Assembly: GCA_018402385.1 (NCBI GenBank)
Contig: JAGYJA010000010.1
Coordinates: 109,106 to 173,105 of the forward strand
DNA: 64,000 bases
Origin: Flavobacteriaceae bacterium
GTDB lineage: Bacteria; Bacteroidota; Bacteroidia; Flavobacteriales; Flavobacteriaceae
Direction: 5' to 3'
Positions 28,395 through 36,860 of this stretch are shown one piece after another; the stretch's first letter is position 1, and each line of letters opens with the position of its first letter. The translations under genes and the position numbers were made by a program. Under the pieces are notes generated by a model. The model had not been told where the DNA came from, did no database searches, and saw only the letters and a program-made list of their open reading frames with translations.

Positions 28395-29135
28395 ATGAGC
28401 CCTAAAATCAGTTTGTTAAAAACCAATATTCACAACCTCTCCATGCAGGATACGCTTGCATTGGTGGAGCAAGCCATTGTTGAAAACAAACAACTGCACC
28501 ACATGGTAGTAAATGCAGGGAAACTGGTAACACTTCAAAAAGACGATGAACTTCGCGAAAGTGTCAACAGCGCTGATATCATCAATGCAGATGGGCAGGC
28601 TGTGGTCTGGGCTTCAAAGTTTCTGGGTGTGCCCCTTAAAGAGCGTGTAGCGGGGATTGACTTAATGGCAAGCTTAGTTGAACTAGCCCACAAAAAAAAC
28701 TATAAAATATACCTGCTTGGAGCAAAAGAAGAAATCGTATCTAAACTTGTTGATATTTACAAAGAAAAATACAATCCTTCCATCATTGCCGGCTATAGAA
28801 ACGGTTATTTTTCAGTAGATGACGAATGTCAAATTGTAAATGACATAGTCAATTCAGAGGCTCATATGCTCTTTGTGGCCATCACCTCCCCAAAAAAAGA
28901 AAACTTTCTTCACAAACACAAAAAAGTGCTTTCTTCAGTCAATTTCATTATGGGCGTAGGTGGCAGCTTTGACGTCTTTGCCGGTAAAACAAAACGTGCC
29001 CCACAATGGATGCAAAAAATCGGGATGGAATGGTTCTACCGTTTTCTGCAAGAGCCCAAAAGAATGTGGAAAAGATACCTCGTGGGCAATACAAAATTCT
29101 TATTTTTGGTGCTGAAAGAAAAATTCAAAAAATAA
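28395..29135 (+). CDS. WecG/TagA/CpsF family glycosyltransferase
   Basis: A 246-aa GT26 enzyme. This family transfers ManNAc or ManNAcA onto undecaprenyl-PP-linked GlcNAc (WecG, TagA). Visible motifs: NADGQAVVWASKFLG, YLLGAKEEIV, FVAITSPKKENFL, GVGGSFDVFAGKTKRAPQWMQKIGMEWFYRFLQEPKRMWKRY. The wecB/wecC pair upstream makes UDP-ManNAcA, a likely donor, so this enzyme may add the second sugar of the repeat. Confidence 0.92.
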   Translation: MSPKISLLKTNIHNLSMQDTLALVEQAIVENKQLHHMVVNAGKLVTLQKDDELRESVNSADIINADGQAVVWASKFLGVPLKERVAGIDLMASLVELAHKKNYKIYLLGAKEEIVSKLVDIYKEKYNPSIIAGYRNGYFSVDDECQIVNDIVNSEAHMLFVAITSPKKENFLHKHKKVLSSVNFIMGVGGSFDVFAGKTKRAPQWMQKIGMEWFYRFLQEPKRMWKRYLVGNTKFLFLVLKEKFKK

Positions 29136-29165
29136 AAACTGATTTTTCCGTTTTTCAATTATAGA

Positions 29166-29215
29166 TTTCTTTGTGCCCTTTTGTGTAAAAACATTGTGCA
29201 CTTTGTAGTTAAAAA
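29166..29215. repeat. TTTGTG-rich intergenic repeat
   Basis: An AT-rich stretch with units CTTTGTGCCC, TTTTGTGTAA, CATTGTGCAC and CTTTGTAGTT. It resembles a degenerate phrase I associate with intergenic spacers of Bacteroidota genomes. Only this copy is seen here, so the assignment is weak. Confidence 0.3.
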
Positions 29216-29272
29216 TAGGCAGCTCCTGCAGTTGACTTTAAGAAAATCGGAATTTTAAATAACGAGATACCT

Positions 29273-29290
29273 CCCCAAACAAATTTGGGG
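29273..29290. promoter_or_regulatory. Stem-loop in the ugd leader
   Basis: CCCCAAA / TTTGGGG, a perfect 7-bp stem with a CAAA loop, ending 14 nt before the ugd ATG. It could affect translation of ugd or be a repeat remnant. Confidence 0.4.
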
Positions 29291-29304
29291 ACGGGCATAA
29301 GTTT

Positions 29305-30606
29305 ATGAAAATAGCAGTAATAGGAACAGGCTATGTTGGCCTGGTAACAGGTACTTGCCTGGCAGAAACAGGAAATGAAGTAGTGTGTGTCGATATCGAC
29401 GCAAACAAAGTGGAACGCATGAAAAACGGGGAGGTACCCATTTATGAACCTCATCTCGATGTACTTTTTGAACGCAATATTAAAGCCGGAAGATTGAGCT
29501 TTACGACCTCACTCGATGAAGGCTTAGCTCACGGCGAAATTATTTTTCTGGCACTTCCAACCCCCGAAGACGAAGACGGCTCAGCCGATCTGAAATATGT
29601 TTTGGGCGTAGCAGACGAAATCGGAAAAAAAATTACATCATACAGAGTCATTGTTGACAAAAGCACCGTGCCGGTTGGAACATCTGAAAAAGTTCATCAC
29701 GCCATAGCAAAAAATGCTAAAAGCGAATTTGATGTAGTTTCCAACCCTGAATTTCTCAGAGAAGGCTTTGCAGTTGATGATTTTATGAAACCTGAACGCA
29801 TTGTGGTGGGATCAAGTAGCGATCGGGCTACCTCATTAATGAAAAAACTCTACAGCCCCTATGTGCGCTCCGGAAACCCAATCATCATTATGGATGAAAA
29901 ATCTGCTGAGCTGACTAAATATGCCTCCAATGCTTTTTTAGCTACAAAAATCACATTTATGAACGAGATTGCCAATTACTGTGAACTCGTGGGGGCAGAC
30001 GTTGATAAAGTGCGTATTGGAATGGGAACTGATTCCCGCATAGGCAAACGGTTTCTTTTTCCGGGGATTGGTTATGGAGGATCTTGTTTTCCCAAGGATG
30101 TGAAGGCGCTTCATAAATCGGGTAAAGATGAAAATCACGAATTTAAAATATTAAATGCCGTTCTTGAAGTCAATAAAAATCAAAAAACAATCCTTATACC
30201 CAGAATTGAAAATTATTTTGATGGCAACTTAAAAGGAAAAAAAATAGCCATCTGGGGGCTGGCCTTCAAACCGGAAACTGATGATATCAGAGAAGCTCCG
30301 GCGCTTGATATTATCCATGCCCTTTTGGAAAAAGGAGCCTCTATGGTTGCTTTTGATCCTGAAGCTATGCCCAATGTTCAAAACAAACTAGGCAACCAAA
30401 TTGATTTTGCTGCATCTATGTATAAAGCCATTGAAGGAGCAGATGCTTTGGTAATCTGTACTGAGTGGAGTATCTTTAGAACACCTGACTTTGAAAAAAT
30501 AAAAACTTTGCTAAATAATCAGGTAATTTTTGATGGAAGAAATCTCTATGAAACTCAAGATCTAAAAGATTTAGGATTTACATATTTCTCAATTGGTCGT
30601 CCCTAA
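29305..30606 (+). CDS. ugd: UDP-glucose 6-dehydrogenase
   Basis: NAD-dependent oxidation of UDP-glucose to UDP-glucuronate. It is 433 aa. The motifs are VIGTGYVGLVTGTCLAETG at the N-terminus, DKSTVPVGTSEKVH, SNPEFLREGFAVDDFMKPERIVVG, catalytic Cys in GIGYGGSCFPKDVKAL (about residue 260) and LAFKPETDDIREAPA. The next gene decarboxylates the product to UDP-xylose, so xylose and/or glucuronate are predicted sugars. Confidence 0.95.
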   Translation: MKIAVIGTGYVGLVTGTCLAETGNEVVCVDIDANKVERMKNGEVPIYEPHLDVLFERNIKAGRLSFTTSLDEGLAHGEIIFLALPTPEDEDGSADLKYVLGVADEIGKKITSYRVIVDKSTVPVGTSEKVHHAIAKNAKSEFDVVSNPEFLREGFAVDDFMKPERIVVGSSSDRATSLMKKLYSPYVRSGNPIIIMDEKSAELTKYASNAFLATKITFMNEIANYCELVGADVDKVRIGMGTDSRIGKRFLFPGIGYGGSCFPKDVKALHKSGKDENHEFKILNAVLEVNKNQKTILIPRIENYFDGNLKGKKIAIWGLAFKPETDDIREAPALDIIHALLEKGASMVAFDPEAMPNVQNKLGNQIDFAASMYKAIEGADALVICTEWSIFRTPDFEKIKTLLNNQVIFDGRNLYETQDLKDLGFTYFSIGRP

Positions 30607-30698
30607 ACGCCCTCGAAAATGGGAGTTTCAGAAATAAATTTATATTGATGAGATTAACTCAGAAAATATATCAAATAAGGTTTAAGTTTTGAACAAAA

Positions 30699-31724
30699 AT
30701 GAACAATAATCGAATAGTAGAAAATGATTCCCGCCTCCGCGGGAATGTTTTAATTACAGGTGCTGCAGGATTTCTGGGTTCTCATCTATGTGATAGATTT
30801 ATCAATGAAGACTATCAAGTTTTTGGAATGGACAATCTCATTACCGGTGATTTAAAAAACATTGAACATCTATTTAATTTGCCGCAATTTGAATTTTACC
30901 ACCACGATGTCACTAAATTTGTTCACGTTCCGGGAAAGTTGGACTATATCCTGCATTTTGCATCTCCAGCCAGCCCCATCGATTATTTAAAAATTCCGAT
31001 TCAAACACTTAAAGTGGGATCTTTAGGCACACACAATTTGTTAGGTCTCGCTAAAGAAAAAAATGCAAGAATCCTTATAGCATCCACTTCAGAAGTGTAT
31101 GGTGACCCTGAAGTCCACCCACAATCTGAAGATTATTATGGCAATGTAAATACCATTGGGCCCAGAGGAGTTTATGATGAAGCCAAACGCTTTCAAGAGT
31201 CCATCACGATGGCTTATAATCGCTTTCACGGTCTCGAAACTCGTATTGCCCGTATATTTAATACCTATGGCCCCAGAATGCGCCTGAATGATGGACGCGT
31301 TATTCCGGCGTTTATTGGTCAGGCATTAAGAGGAGAAGATTTAACCGTCTTTGGTGATGGTAAACAAACTCGTTCCTTTTGTTATGTTGATGATCAGGTA
31401 GAGGGTTTGTATAGGCTTTTGTTGAGTGATTACTCAGACCCTGTAAACATTGGTAACCCAGATGAAATCACCATCCTTGAATTTGCTGAAGAAATCATAA
31501 ATTTAACGAGAACCAATCAAAAAATTATTTATAAACCTTTGCCTCAAGATGACCCCATGCAAAGGCAACCCGATATCTCAAGAGCAAAAAAACTATTAGA
31601 TTGGGAACCAAAAGTTTCCAGAACTGAAGGAATGAAAATCACGTACAATTATTTTAAAAGCCTTTCAAAAGTGGAATTAGAAAAAAGTGAACATAAGGAT
31701 TTTACAAAACACATCAGAAAATAA
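30699..31724 (+). CDS. UDP-glucuronate decarboxylase (UDP-xylose synthase)
   Basis: Short-chain dehydrogenase fold enzyme making UDP-xylose from UDP-glucuronate, 341 aa. The NAD motif GAAGFLG is at residues 21-27, and [36 protein letters not shown], the YDEAKR catalytic pair and [14 protein letters not shown] are diagnostic of UXS. The first 16 residues ([16 protein letters not shown]) are an extra leader whose SRLRGN part comes from a palindromic repeat. No alternative ATG exists before the Rossmann motif. Pairs with ugd; the stop abuts the next ATG. Confidence 0.93.
   Translation: MNNNRIVENDSRLRGNVLITGAAGFLGSHLCDRFINEDYQVFGMDNLITGDLKNIEHLFNLPQFEFYHHDVTKFVHVPGKLDYILHFASPASPIDYLKIPIQTLKVGSLGTHNLLGLAKEKNARILIASTSEVYGDPEVHPQSEDYYGNVNTIGPRGVYDEAKRFQESITMAYNRFHGLETRIARIFNTYGPRMRLNDGRVIPAFIGQALRGEDLTVFGDGKQTRSFCYVDDQVEGLYRLLLSDYSDPVNIGNPDEITILEFAEEIINLTRTNQKIIYKPLPQDDPMQRQPDISRAKKLLDWEPKVSRTEGMKITYNYFKSLSKVELEKSEHKDFTKHIRK
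30727..30746. repeat. Palindromic repeat inside the UXS coding sequence
   Basis: ATTCCCGC-CTCC-GCGGGAAT, a perfect 8-bp stem with 4-nt loop, of the ATTCCCGC...GCGGGAAT type often seen as an extragenic repeat. Here it is in frame and translated as part of the UXS N-terminus. Confidence 0.7.
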
Positions 31725-33080
31725 ATGCTTTTTAAAAGAGGACGCTATTCGGGGCTTTTAAGACCCATTTCATATACCATTGATCTTGTTGTAATTCAAG
31801 CAATGGCATACCTCCTTTTTTTTAATAAAGAAATCAATCTCAATTACATTGTATTTATTTCAGCGGTTTGGATTTTTGTTTCATTAAAATCCAATTTTTA
31901 TGAAATTTATCGCTTCACTCAGGTTGTAAAAATATTCAATCTCTTGGGAAAACAAATGGTGTTATTTATATTGGTCGTTTTTGCTTTTTTTGGATTTTAC
32001 AATGAAATGAGTATTCACCCCAACACCGTTTTTAAGTATGTTCTCTATACATTCCTTTTAATTTCAGCATTTAAGTTGACTATTTACTACTTGCTCAAAA
32101 AATATAGAACCTTATTGGGAGGGAATTACAGAAATACTATAATCATTGGAAAAAATAAAAAAACCGAACAACTGGAAAAGTTTTTTAAAGACAACCCGGA
32201 GTATGGCTACCAACTTCAAAAATCATTTGACCTAAGAGGCGACCAAAAAGTTGAAATAGAAGATTGTTTTGAATACATTCAAAAAAATGAAGTAGATGAA
32301 ATTTATAGCTCCGTTGCAGAGTTAACAAACAAAGAGATTTTAATGCTCATCGATTTTGCAGATAACAATCTAAAAATCCTAAAGTTTTTACCTGACAATA
32401 AAGAGATTTACACTAAAAAGCTGGAGTTTGATTACTATGGCTATTTACCTATTTTATCACTTCGAAAAATACCCATTCAAGAGCCGTTTAACCTTTTCAT
32501 AAAACGTGTTTTTGATATTTTTGTCTCACTCGCAGTAATTGTTGGTGTCTTATCCTGGCTCACACCCATTTTAGCAATTTTAATCAAACTTGATTCTAAA
32601 GGCCCTATCTTTTTCAAGCAAAAGCGAAATGGCTTGGATTACGAAGAATTTTTCTGTTATAAGTTTCGCTCTATGAAACCAAATCCTTTAGCAGACTTGT
32701 ACCAGGTAACCAAAGGAGATGAACGCATCACAAGAATGGGGAAATTTCTTCGAAAAACAAGTTTAGATGAACTACCTCAATTTATCAATGTGCTCAAGGG
32801 AGATATGTCAGTAGTGGGCCCACGTCCTCATATGGTTAGCCACACACATATGTATGCAGAGCGTATCGATAAATTTATGGTGAGACACTTTATAAAACCC
32901 GGAATCACCGGTCTTGCACAAGTGAGTGGTTATCGCGGCGAAGTGGAAACAGACGACGATATTATCAACCGTGTGCGACTCGATATTTTTTACCTTGAAA
33001 ACTGGTCACTATTGCTTGATTTAAAAATTGTATTTCAAACAGTTTATAACGCTCTCAAAGGAGAAGAAAAAGCTTATTAA
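31725..33080 (+). CDS. Exopolysaccharide polyprenyl glycosylphosphotransferase (WcaJ/WbaP-like)
   Basis: A 451-aa polyisoprenyl-phosphate hexose-1-phosphate transferase, which starts a repeat unit by putting sugar-1-P on undecaprenyl phosphate. There are four N-terminal helices, a CoA-binding-like middle domain, a fifth helix near 265-290, then the catalytic domain. That domain has FKQKRNGLDYEEFFCYKFRSM, LRKTSLDELPQFINVLKGDMSVVGPRPH and KPGITGLAQVSGYRGE. It lies immediately after the UXS gene and before a GT2 gene. Confidence 0.93.
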   Translation: MLFKRGRYSGLLRPISYTIDLVVIQAMAYLLFFNKEINLNYIVFISAVWIFVSLKSNFYEIYRFTQVVKIFNLLGKQMVLFILVVFAFFGFYNEMSIHPNTVFKYVLYTFLLISAFKLTIYYLLKKYRTLLGGNYRNTIIIGKNKKTEQLEKFFKDNPEYGYQLQKSFDLRGDQKVEIEDCFEYIQKNEVDEIYSSVAELTNKEILMLIDFADNNLKILKFLPDNKEIYTKKLEFDYYGYLPILSLRKIPIQEPFNLFIKRVFDIFVSLAVIVGVLSWLTPILAILIKLDSKGPIFFKQKRNGLDYEEFFCYKFRSMKPNPLADLYQVTKGDERITRMGKFLRKTSLDELPQFINVLKGDMSVVGPRPHMVSHTHMYAERIDKFMVRHFIKPGITGLAQVSGYRGEVETDDDIINRVRLDIFYLENWSLLLDLKIVFQTVYNALKGEEKAY

Positions 33081-33860
33081 ATGACTTCCAGCCCTCTTGT
33101 TTCCGTTGTGACACCGGTTTATAATTCGGCTTTATTCTTAGAAGAAACAATTCTTTCAGTTATAAATCAAACTTATCCTCACTGGGAACTCATTCTGGTA
33201 GATGATTGTTCAACTGATGCTTCTTTTGAAATTGCAAAAGCATACAGCGAAAAAGATTCCCGAATAAAACCTTTTCAACTTAAACAAAACCAAGGTGCCG
33301 GTGTGAGTAGAAATTTTGGCATCAAAGAAGCCTTAGGATCTTATATCGCTTTTCTTGATGCAGATGACCTATGGACTCCAGAAAAACTTCAAAAGCAGTT
33401 GGATTTTATGACAAAGAATAACTGCACTATTTGTTATTCCAGTTACCAATTAATGAATGAAGACGGAAGCTTACAACCCAAAATAATCGAAGCGCTTCCA
33501 AAACTTACTTTTAAAAAACTCCTCAAATCAAATTACATTGGCAACCTCACGGGAATCTATAATGCAGCTGCTTTAGGTAAAATCTATGCACCTGTTATAA
33601 GAAAAAGACAAGACTGGGCCTTATGGCTTTCTGCACTTAAACTTGAAAACAAAGCGATGGGAATTCAAGAGCCGCTTGCTTTTTACCGGGTGAGAAAGAA
33701 TTCAATTTCCAAAAATAAAACAAGCTTACTGAAGTATAATTTTGCAGTTTACAATAAAGTTTTGGGTTACAACACCCTAAAAAGCATATTTATGATGTCA
33801 GCTTTTTTATGGGAACATTTTTTTGTGAAATCAAATCAAATCAAATTACTGTCTAACTAA
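33081..33860 (+). CDS. Glycosyltransferase family 2 protein
   Basis: A 259-aa GT-A fold enzyme: VSVVTPVYNSALFLEETILSVINQTYPHWELILVDDCSTD at the N-terminus, GAGVSRNFGI, and the metal-binding AFLDADDLWTPEKL (DxD). It probably adds a sugar to the lipid-linked repeat unit. The start follows the previous stop directly. Its 3' end overlaps the convergent PaaK-like gene by 8 bp. Confidence 0.92.
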   Translation: MTSSPLVSVVTPVYNSALFLEETILSVINQTYPHWELILVDDCSTDASFEIAKAYSEKDSRIKPFQLKQNQGAGVSRNFGIKEALGSYIAFLDADDLWTPEKLQKQLDFMTKNNCTICYSSYQLMNEDGSLQPKIIEALPKLTFKKLLKSNYIGNLTGIYNAAALGKIYAPVIRKRQDWALWLSALKLENKAMGIQEPLAFYRVRKNSISKNKTSLLKYNFAVYNKVLGYNTLKSIFMMSAFLWEHFFVKSNQIKLLSN

Positions 33861-35163
33861 GAACAGAAGTAAATTGCTTTAACTTACCTCGACGACTTCT
33901 GTCTAAAGAATTAACGCGTTCTAAGTTTAAATTCAAACCCGGTTCTAAGTAAATTTCCAGGGCTTTTTTGATTTCAGCTTCTTCATTTGATGTCAACGTT
34001 CTTTCAGAAGTATATTTGATTTCAAAAGTGTCTTTTTCTGTTTGAACAACTACAAACTCTTTGACGTTACCATCATCTTCAATAATGCTTTTAGTTACAT
34101 AATAAAAAGTCAATCCGGGAACTGATTTTCCACTGGGCAGTAACGCCACATCATTTGTCCTCCCGATGAGGTTCTTTAAAATGGGCTTCTGAAGAGTACT
34201 GCTTTCACATAATACACCGGTATCACCAATATCATATCGAATAAAAGGATGGGCTTTGTTGTATAGAGAACTGACAACTATTTTTCCAGACTCACCCTGG
34301 GGAACAGGCATGTTCTTGTCATCAAGAATTTCAACAAAAAGGGTTTCACTATTGACAATAAATTGATTTTCGATATTTGTATAAGCAATTAAATCCAGCT
34401 CAGAAGCACCATATTCATTCACTACCGGTACACCAAATTGCATTTCTAGCAGCTTTTTATCAGTTTCAAAAAGCATTTCAGAAGTAACCATACATACTTT
34501 TAAACTGGGACAAACCTCTTTTAAAATCACTTCTTTCTTTTGTAAATATTTAGCGAAAAGCACAATCGAACTTGTATAACCATTGATGTAATCAAAAGGT
34601 GTTTTTTTAAATTTTTGAAAAAATTGCTCTAGTTTCTGGTCAGAAAGATCAAAAATGGGAAAACGATAGCGGCGGCTGAGACGGTCTTTTAACCGTTCTT
34701 TTTGATACCCGATAGCATCCAAAGGAATTCCATAAAACCGAGCTTGGAGCGAGGTGTTCAGGTCAATATCATGCCAGGAAAAGCGGTTCTTGATCATCGC
34801 CCAGGTGAGCGCGTGTGAAAATTTGTCTTTTGCAAAAACAAAAGGATGCCCTCCGGAACCGGAAGTCTTATTAATATAAACAGACCTCTTTGAATACCCT
34901 TCTGAAAGCCTGATAACAAGTGGTTGCTGTAAATCATTTTTCGTCAAAACAGGTAGTGAATTCCAGTCTGAAACGGATGCATTTTTAGTTAGTGAGCTAT
35001 AAAATGGATTGTTTGCCAGATGAAATTTTGTAATTTCCTTTTTTTGCCTTTCAAGATATTGATCAAAATCAAATGTGGACAACTTCTGAATTTCTTCTAA
35101 ATGCCGTGTGGCCTCCCTGATGGGAAAACCTTTTATTTGCAACGTAATATCAAATAAATTCAC
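33853..35163 (-). CDS. CapK/PaaK-like adenylate-forming enzyme
   Basis: A 436-aa member of the phenylacetate-CoA ligase/CapK branch of adenylate-forming enzymes. The ATP loop is INKTSGSGGHPFVFAKD (about residues 98-114), with NEYGASELDLIAY and IRYDIGDTG further on. Relatives are common in capsule and O-antigen loci, where the acyl or amino acid substrate is usually unknown. It may supply an activated group that decorates the polysaccharide. It is transcribed against the locus, convergent with GT2 and divergent from purD. Confidence 0.82.
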   Translation of the reverse strand: MNLFDITLQIKGFPIREATRHLEEIQKLSTFDFDQYLERQKKEITKFHLANNPFYSSLTKNASVSDWNSLPVLTKNDLQQPLVIRLSEGYSKRSVYINKTSGSGGHPFVFAKDKFSHALTWAMIKNRFSWHDIDLNTSLQARFYGIPLDAIGYQKERLKDRLSRRYRFPIFDLSDQKLEQFFQKFKKTPFDYINGYTSSIVLFAKYLQKKEVILKEVCPSLKVCMVTSEMLFETDKKLLEMQFGVPVVNEYGASELDLIAYTNIENQFIVNSETLFVEILDDKNMPVPQGESGKIVVSSLYNKAHPFIRYDIGDTGVLCESSTLQKPILKNLIGRTNDVALLPSGKSVPGLTFYYVTKSIIEDDGNVKEFVVVQTEKDTFEIKYTSERTLTSNEEAEIKKALEIYLEPGLNLNLERVNSLDRSRRGKLKQFTSVLS

Positions 35164-35235
35164 AGTTAAAAATTAGTAGGACAATTTACAAACAATTATT
35201 TTTGAAGTCACAATTCAATCCTTAAAAATAGTAAT

Positions 35236-36516
35236 ATGAATATCCTCATACTTGGCTCCGGCGGAAGAGAACACGCATTTGCTTATCAAATCGCTAAAAG
35301 TCCCAACTGCAACCAACTTTACACAGCACCCGGCAATGCAGGTACAGCCCAACTTTCTGAAAATGTTGCCATAGGAGTCAATGATTTTAAAAAAATAAAG
35401 GAATTTGTAATTGAAAAACAAATTGAATTGGTGATAGTAGGTCCTGAAGACCCGCTTGTAAATGGGATTGTCGATTTTTTTGATTCAGATAGTGAGTTAA
35501 ATAAAGTGATGATTATCGGTCCCTCCATGGAAGGCGCTAAACTGGAAGGAAGTAAAGAATTTGCCAAAGAATTTATGAAGGAATTCAATATTCCCACAGC
35601 TACTTATCAAAGCTTTACCAAAAACGAAATCATCAAAGGCTTGCAGTATATTGAAAGCACACCCCCTCCTTATGTACTAAAAGCAGATGGTCTTGCCGCC
35701 GGAAAGGGTGTTGTTATTCTTGACAATGCTAATGACGCCAAAGCAGAATTACAGCATATGTTGGTGGAGGAAAAATTTGGTGCAGCAAGTAAAACAGTGG
35801 TTATAGAACAGTTTTTAAAAGGAATTGAACTTTCAGTTTTTGTGCTGACTGACGGAAAAAATTATAAAATATTACCAACTGCAAAAGATTACAAACGCAT
35901 AGGAGAAGGCGATACAGGTTTAAACACAGGCGGCATGGGAGCAATCTCCCCGGTACCTTTTGCAGACGAAATCTTTATGCAAAAAATTGAGGAAAAAATC
36001 GTAAAACCCACCATAACCGGCATTCAAAAGCGAAAAATGAATTACAAAGGTTTTGTGTTCATTGGGTTGATAAAAGTGGATGACGAGCCTTATGTGATTG
36101 AATACAACGTGCGCATGGGTGACCCCGAAACAGAAGTCGTCCTGCCTCGTATAAAATCTGATTTAGTTAGCTTACTGTGGGCAACATCAACACAAAGTCT
36201 TAATAGAGCGCTTCTAGAAATTGATCAACAATCATCGGCAACAGTTATGCTGGTTTCCGGAGGCTATCCGGAGGGTTATGAGAAAGGAAAAGAAATCAAG
36301 GGAATTGATACTACTGAAGGATCTATTATTTTTCATGCTGGAACCAATGAAAAAGAAGGAAAAATTCTCACAAATGGTGGAAGGGTTATCGCCGTAACAA
36401 CACTCAATGAAAACTGGAAAGAAGCATTAGAAAAATCCTATCAAAACGCTGAAAAAATCAATTTTGAAGGGAAGTATTTCAGAAAGGATATAGGCTTTGA
36501 TTTACAAAGCAACTAA
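35236..36516 (+). CDS. purD: Phosphoribosylamine-glycine ligase
   Basis: ATP-grasp enzyme of purine synthesis joining phosphoribosylamine and glycine to form GAR. At 426 aa it is full length. It starts MNILILGSGGREHAFAYQI and contains YTAPGNAGTA, VGPEDPLVNGIVD, VLKADGLAAGKGVVI, GGMGAISPVP and the metal-binding YNVRMGDPETEVVLPR. It is monocistronic, divergent from the PaaK-like gene and convergent with the DUF6341 gene. Confidence 0.97.
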   Translation: MNILILGSGGREHAFAYQIAKSPNCNQLYTAPGNAGTAQLSENVAIGVNDFKKIKEFVIEKQIELVIVGPEDPLVNGIVDFFDSDSELNKVMIIGPSMEGAKLEGSKEFAKEFMKEFNIPTATYQSFTKNEIIKGLQYIESTPPPYVLKADGLAAGKGVVILDNANDAKAELQHMLVEEKFGAASKTVVIEQFLKGIELSVFVLTDGKNYKILPTAKDYKRIGEGDTGLNTGGMGAISPVPFADEIFMQKIEEKIVKPTITGIQKRKMNYKGFVFIGLIKVDDEPYVIEYNVRMGDPETEVVLPRIKSDLVSLLWATSTQSLNRALLEIDQQSSATVMLVSGGYPEGYEKGKEIKGIDTTEGSIIFHAGTNEKEGKILTNGGRVIAVTTLNENWKEALEKSYQNAEKINFEGKYFRKDIGFDLQSN

Positions 36517-36520
36517 TAAT

Positions 36521-36571
36521 CCCCCCACCGGTCACTGAGCGGAGTCGAAGTAAGGAGGGGGTTAGGGGAGG
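36521..36571. repeat. GC-rich intergenic repeat with CTGAGCGGAGTCGAAG core
   Basis: A run of C at 36521-36526, then GGTCACTGAGCGGAGTCGAAG (36530-36550), then GGAGGGGGTTAGGGGAGG. The flanks pair imperfectly (CCCCCC with GGGGG). The core phrase CTGAGCGGAGTCGAAG is one I know from many Bacteroidota intergenic regions. It sits between convergent purD and DUF6341 genes and may also act as a terminator. Confidence 0.55.
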
Positions 36572-36574
36572 ACT

Positions 36575-36805
36575 CTACCCCAAATAAGAATGAGAAGTGG
36601 AAGAATAATCTTCATTACCCTCTTGATTATATTTTTTAAGCTCTTTTAACCAATAAATAAGGGCAGCAAAACCAATAATAACAAACAACCAGTTTAAACC
36701 ATTAGCCATAGCCCAACTGGATAATTCCAACTCGCGAATACCATCAAGTGGATTCAATAAAATGGCCTCAGTAATTGATTGGATTCCTTCAAATAAAGCT
36801 TTCAT
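36575..36805 (-). CDS. DUF6341 family small membrane protein
   Basis: A 76-aa protein with one clear membrane helix (NWLFVIIGFAALIYWLKEL, about residues 38-56) and a polar tail. It is recognised as the DUF6341 family, conserved in Flavobacteriia next to purD and DUF6427 genes. Function unknown. It is divergent from the DUF6427 gene, with its promoter overlapping that gene's first codons. Confidence 0.8.
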   Translation of the reverse strand: MKALFEGIQSITEAILLNPLDGIRELELSSWAMANGLNWLFVIIGFAALIYWLKELKKYNQEGNEDYSSTSHSYLG

Positions 36806-36830
36806 AATAGAAGTTGTTATATTTACAATG

Positions 36831-36860
36831 CAAAAATAGAAAATTAAAAGATGCTAACAA
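36831..36860 (-). promoter_or_regulatory. Promoter of the DUF6341 gene
   Basis: On the minus strand: TTG (36858-36860), a 19-nt spacer, then TATTTTTG (36831-36838), a TAnnTTTG match. The -33 element lies inside the start of the divergent DUF6427 gene. Confidence 0.5.

Noticed and set aside
29136..29304. Riboswitch or tRNA in the spacer before ugd
   Set aside because: Only a simple 7-bp hairpin and TTTGTG repeats are visible; no cloverleaf or known aptamer core.
16332..35163. The whole polysaccharide locus as a recently acquired island
   Set aside because: No integrase, tRNA junction or direct repeats at the borders. The central genes are AT-rich, but that is common for Wzx/Wzy genes.
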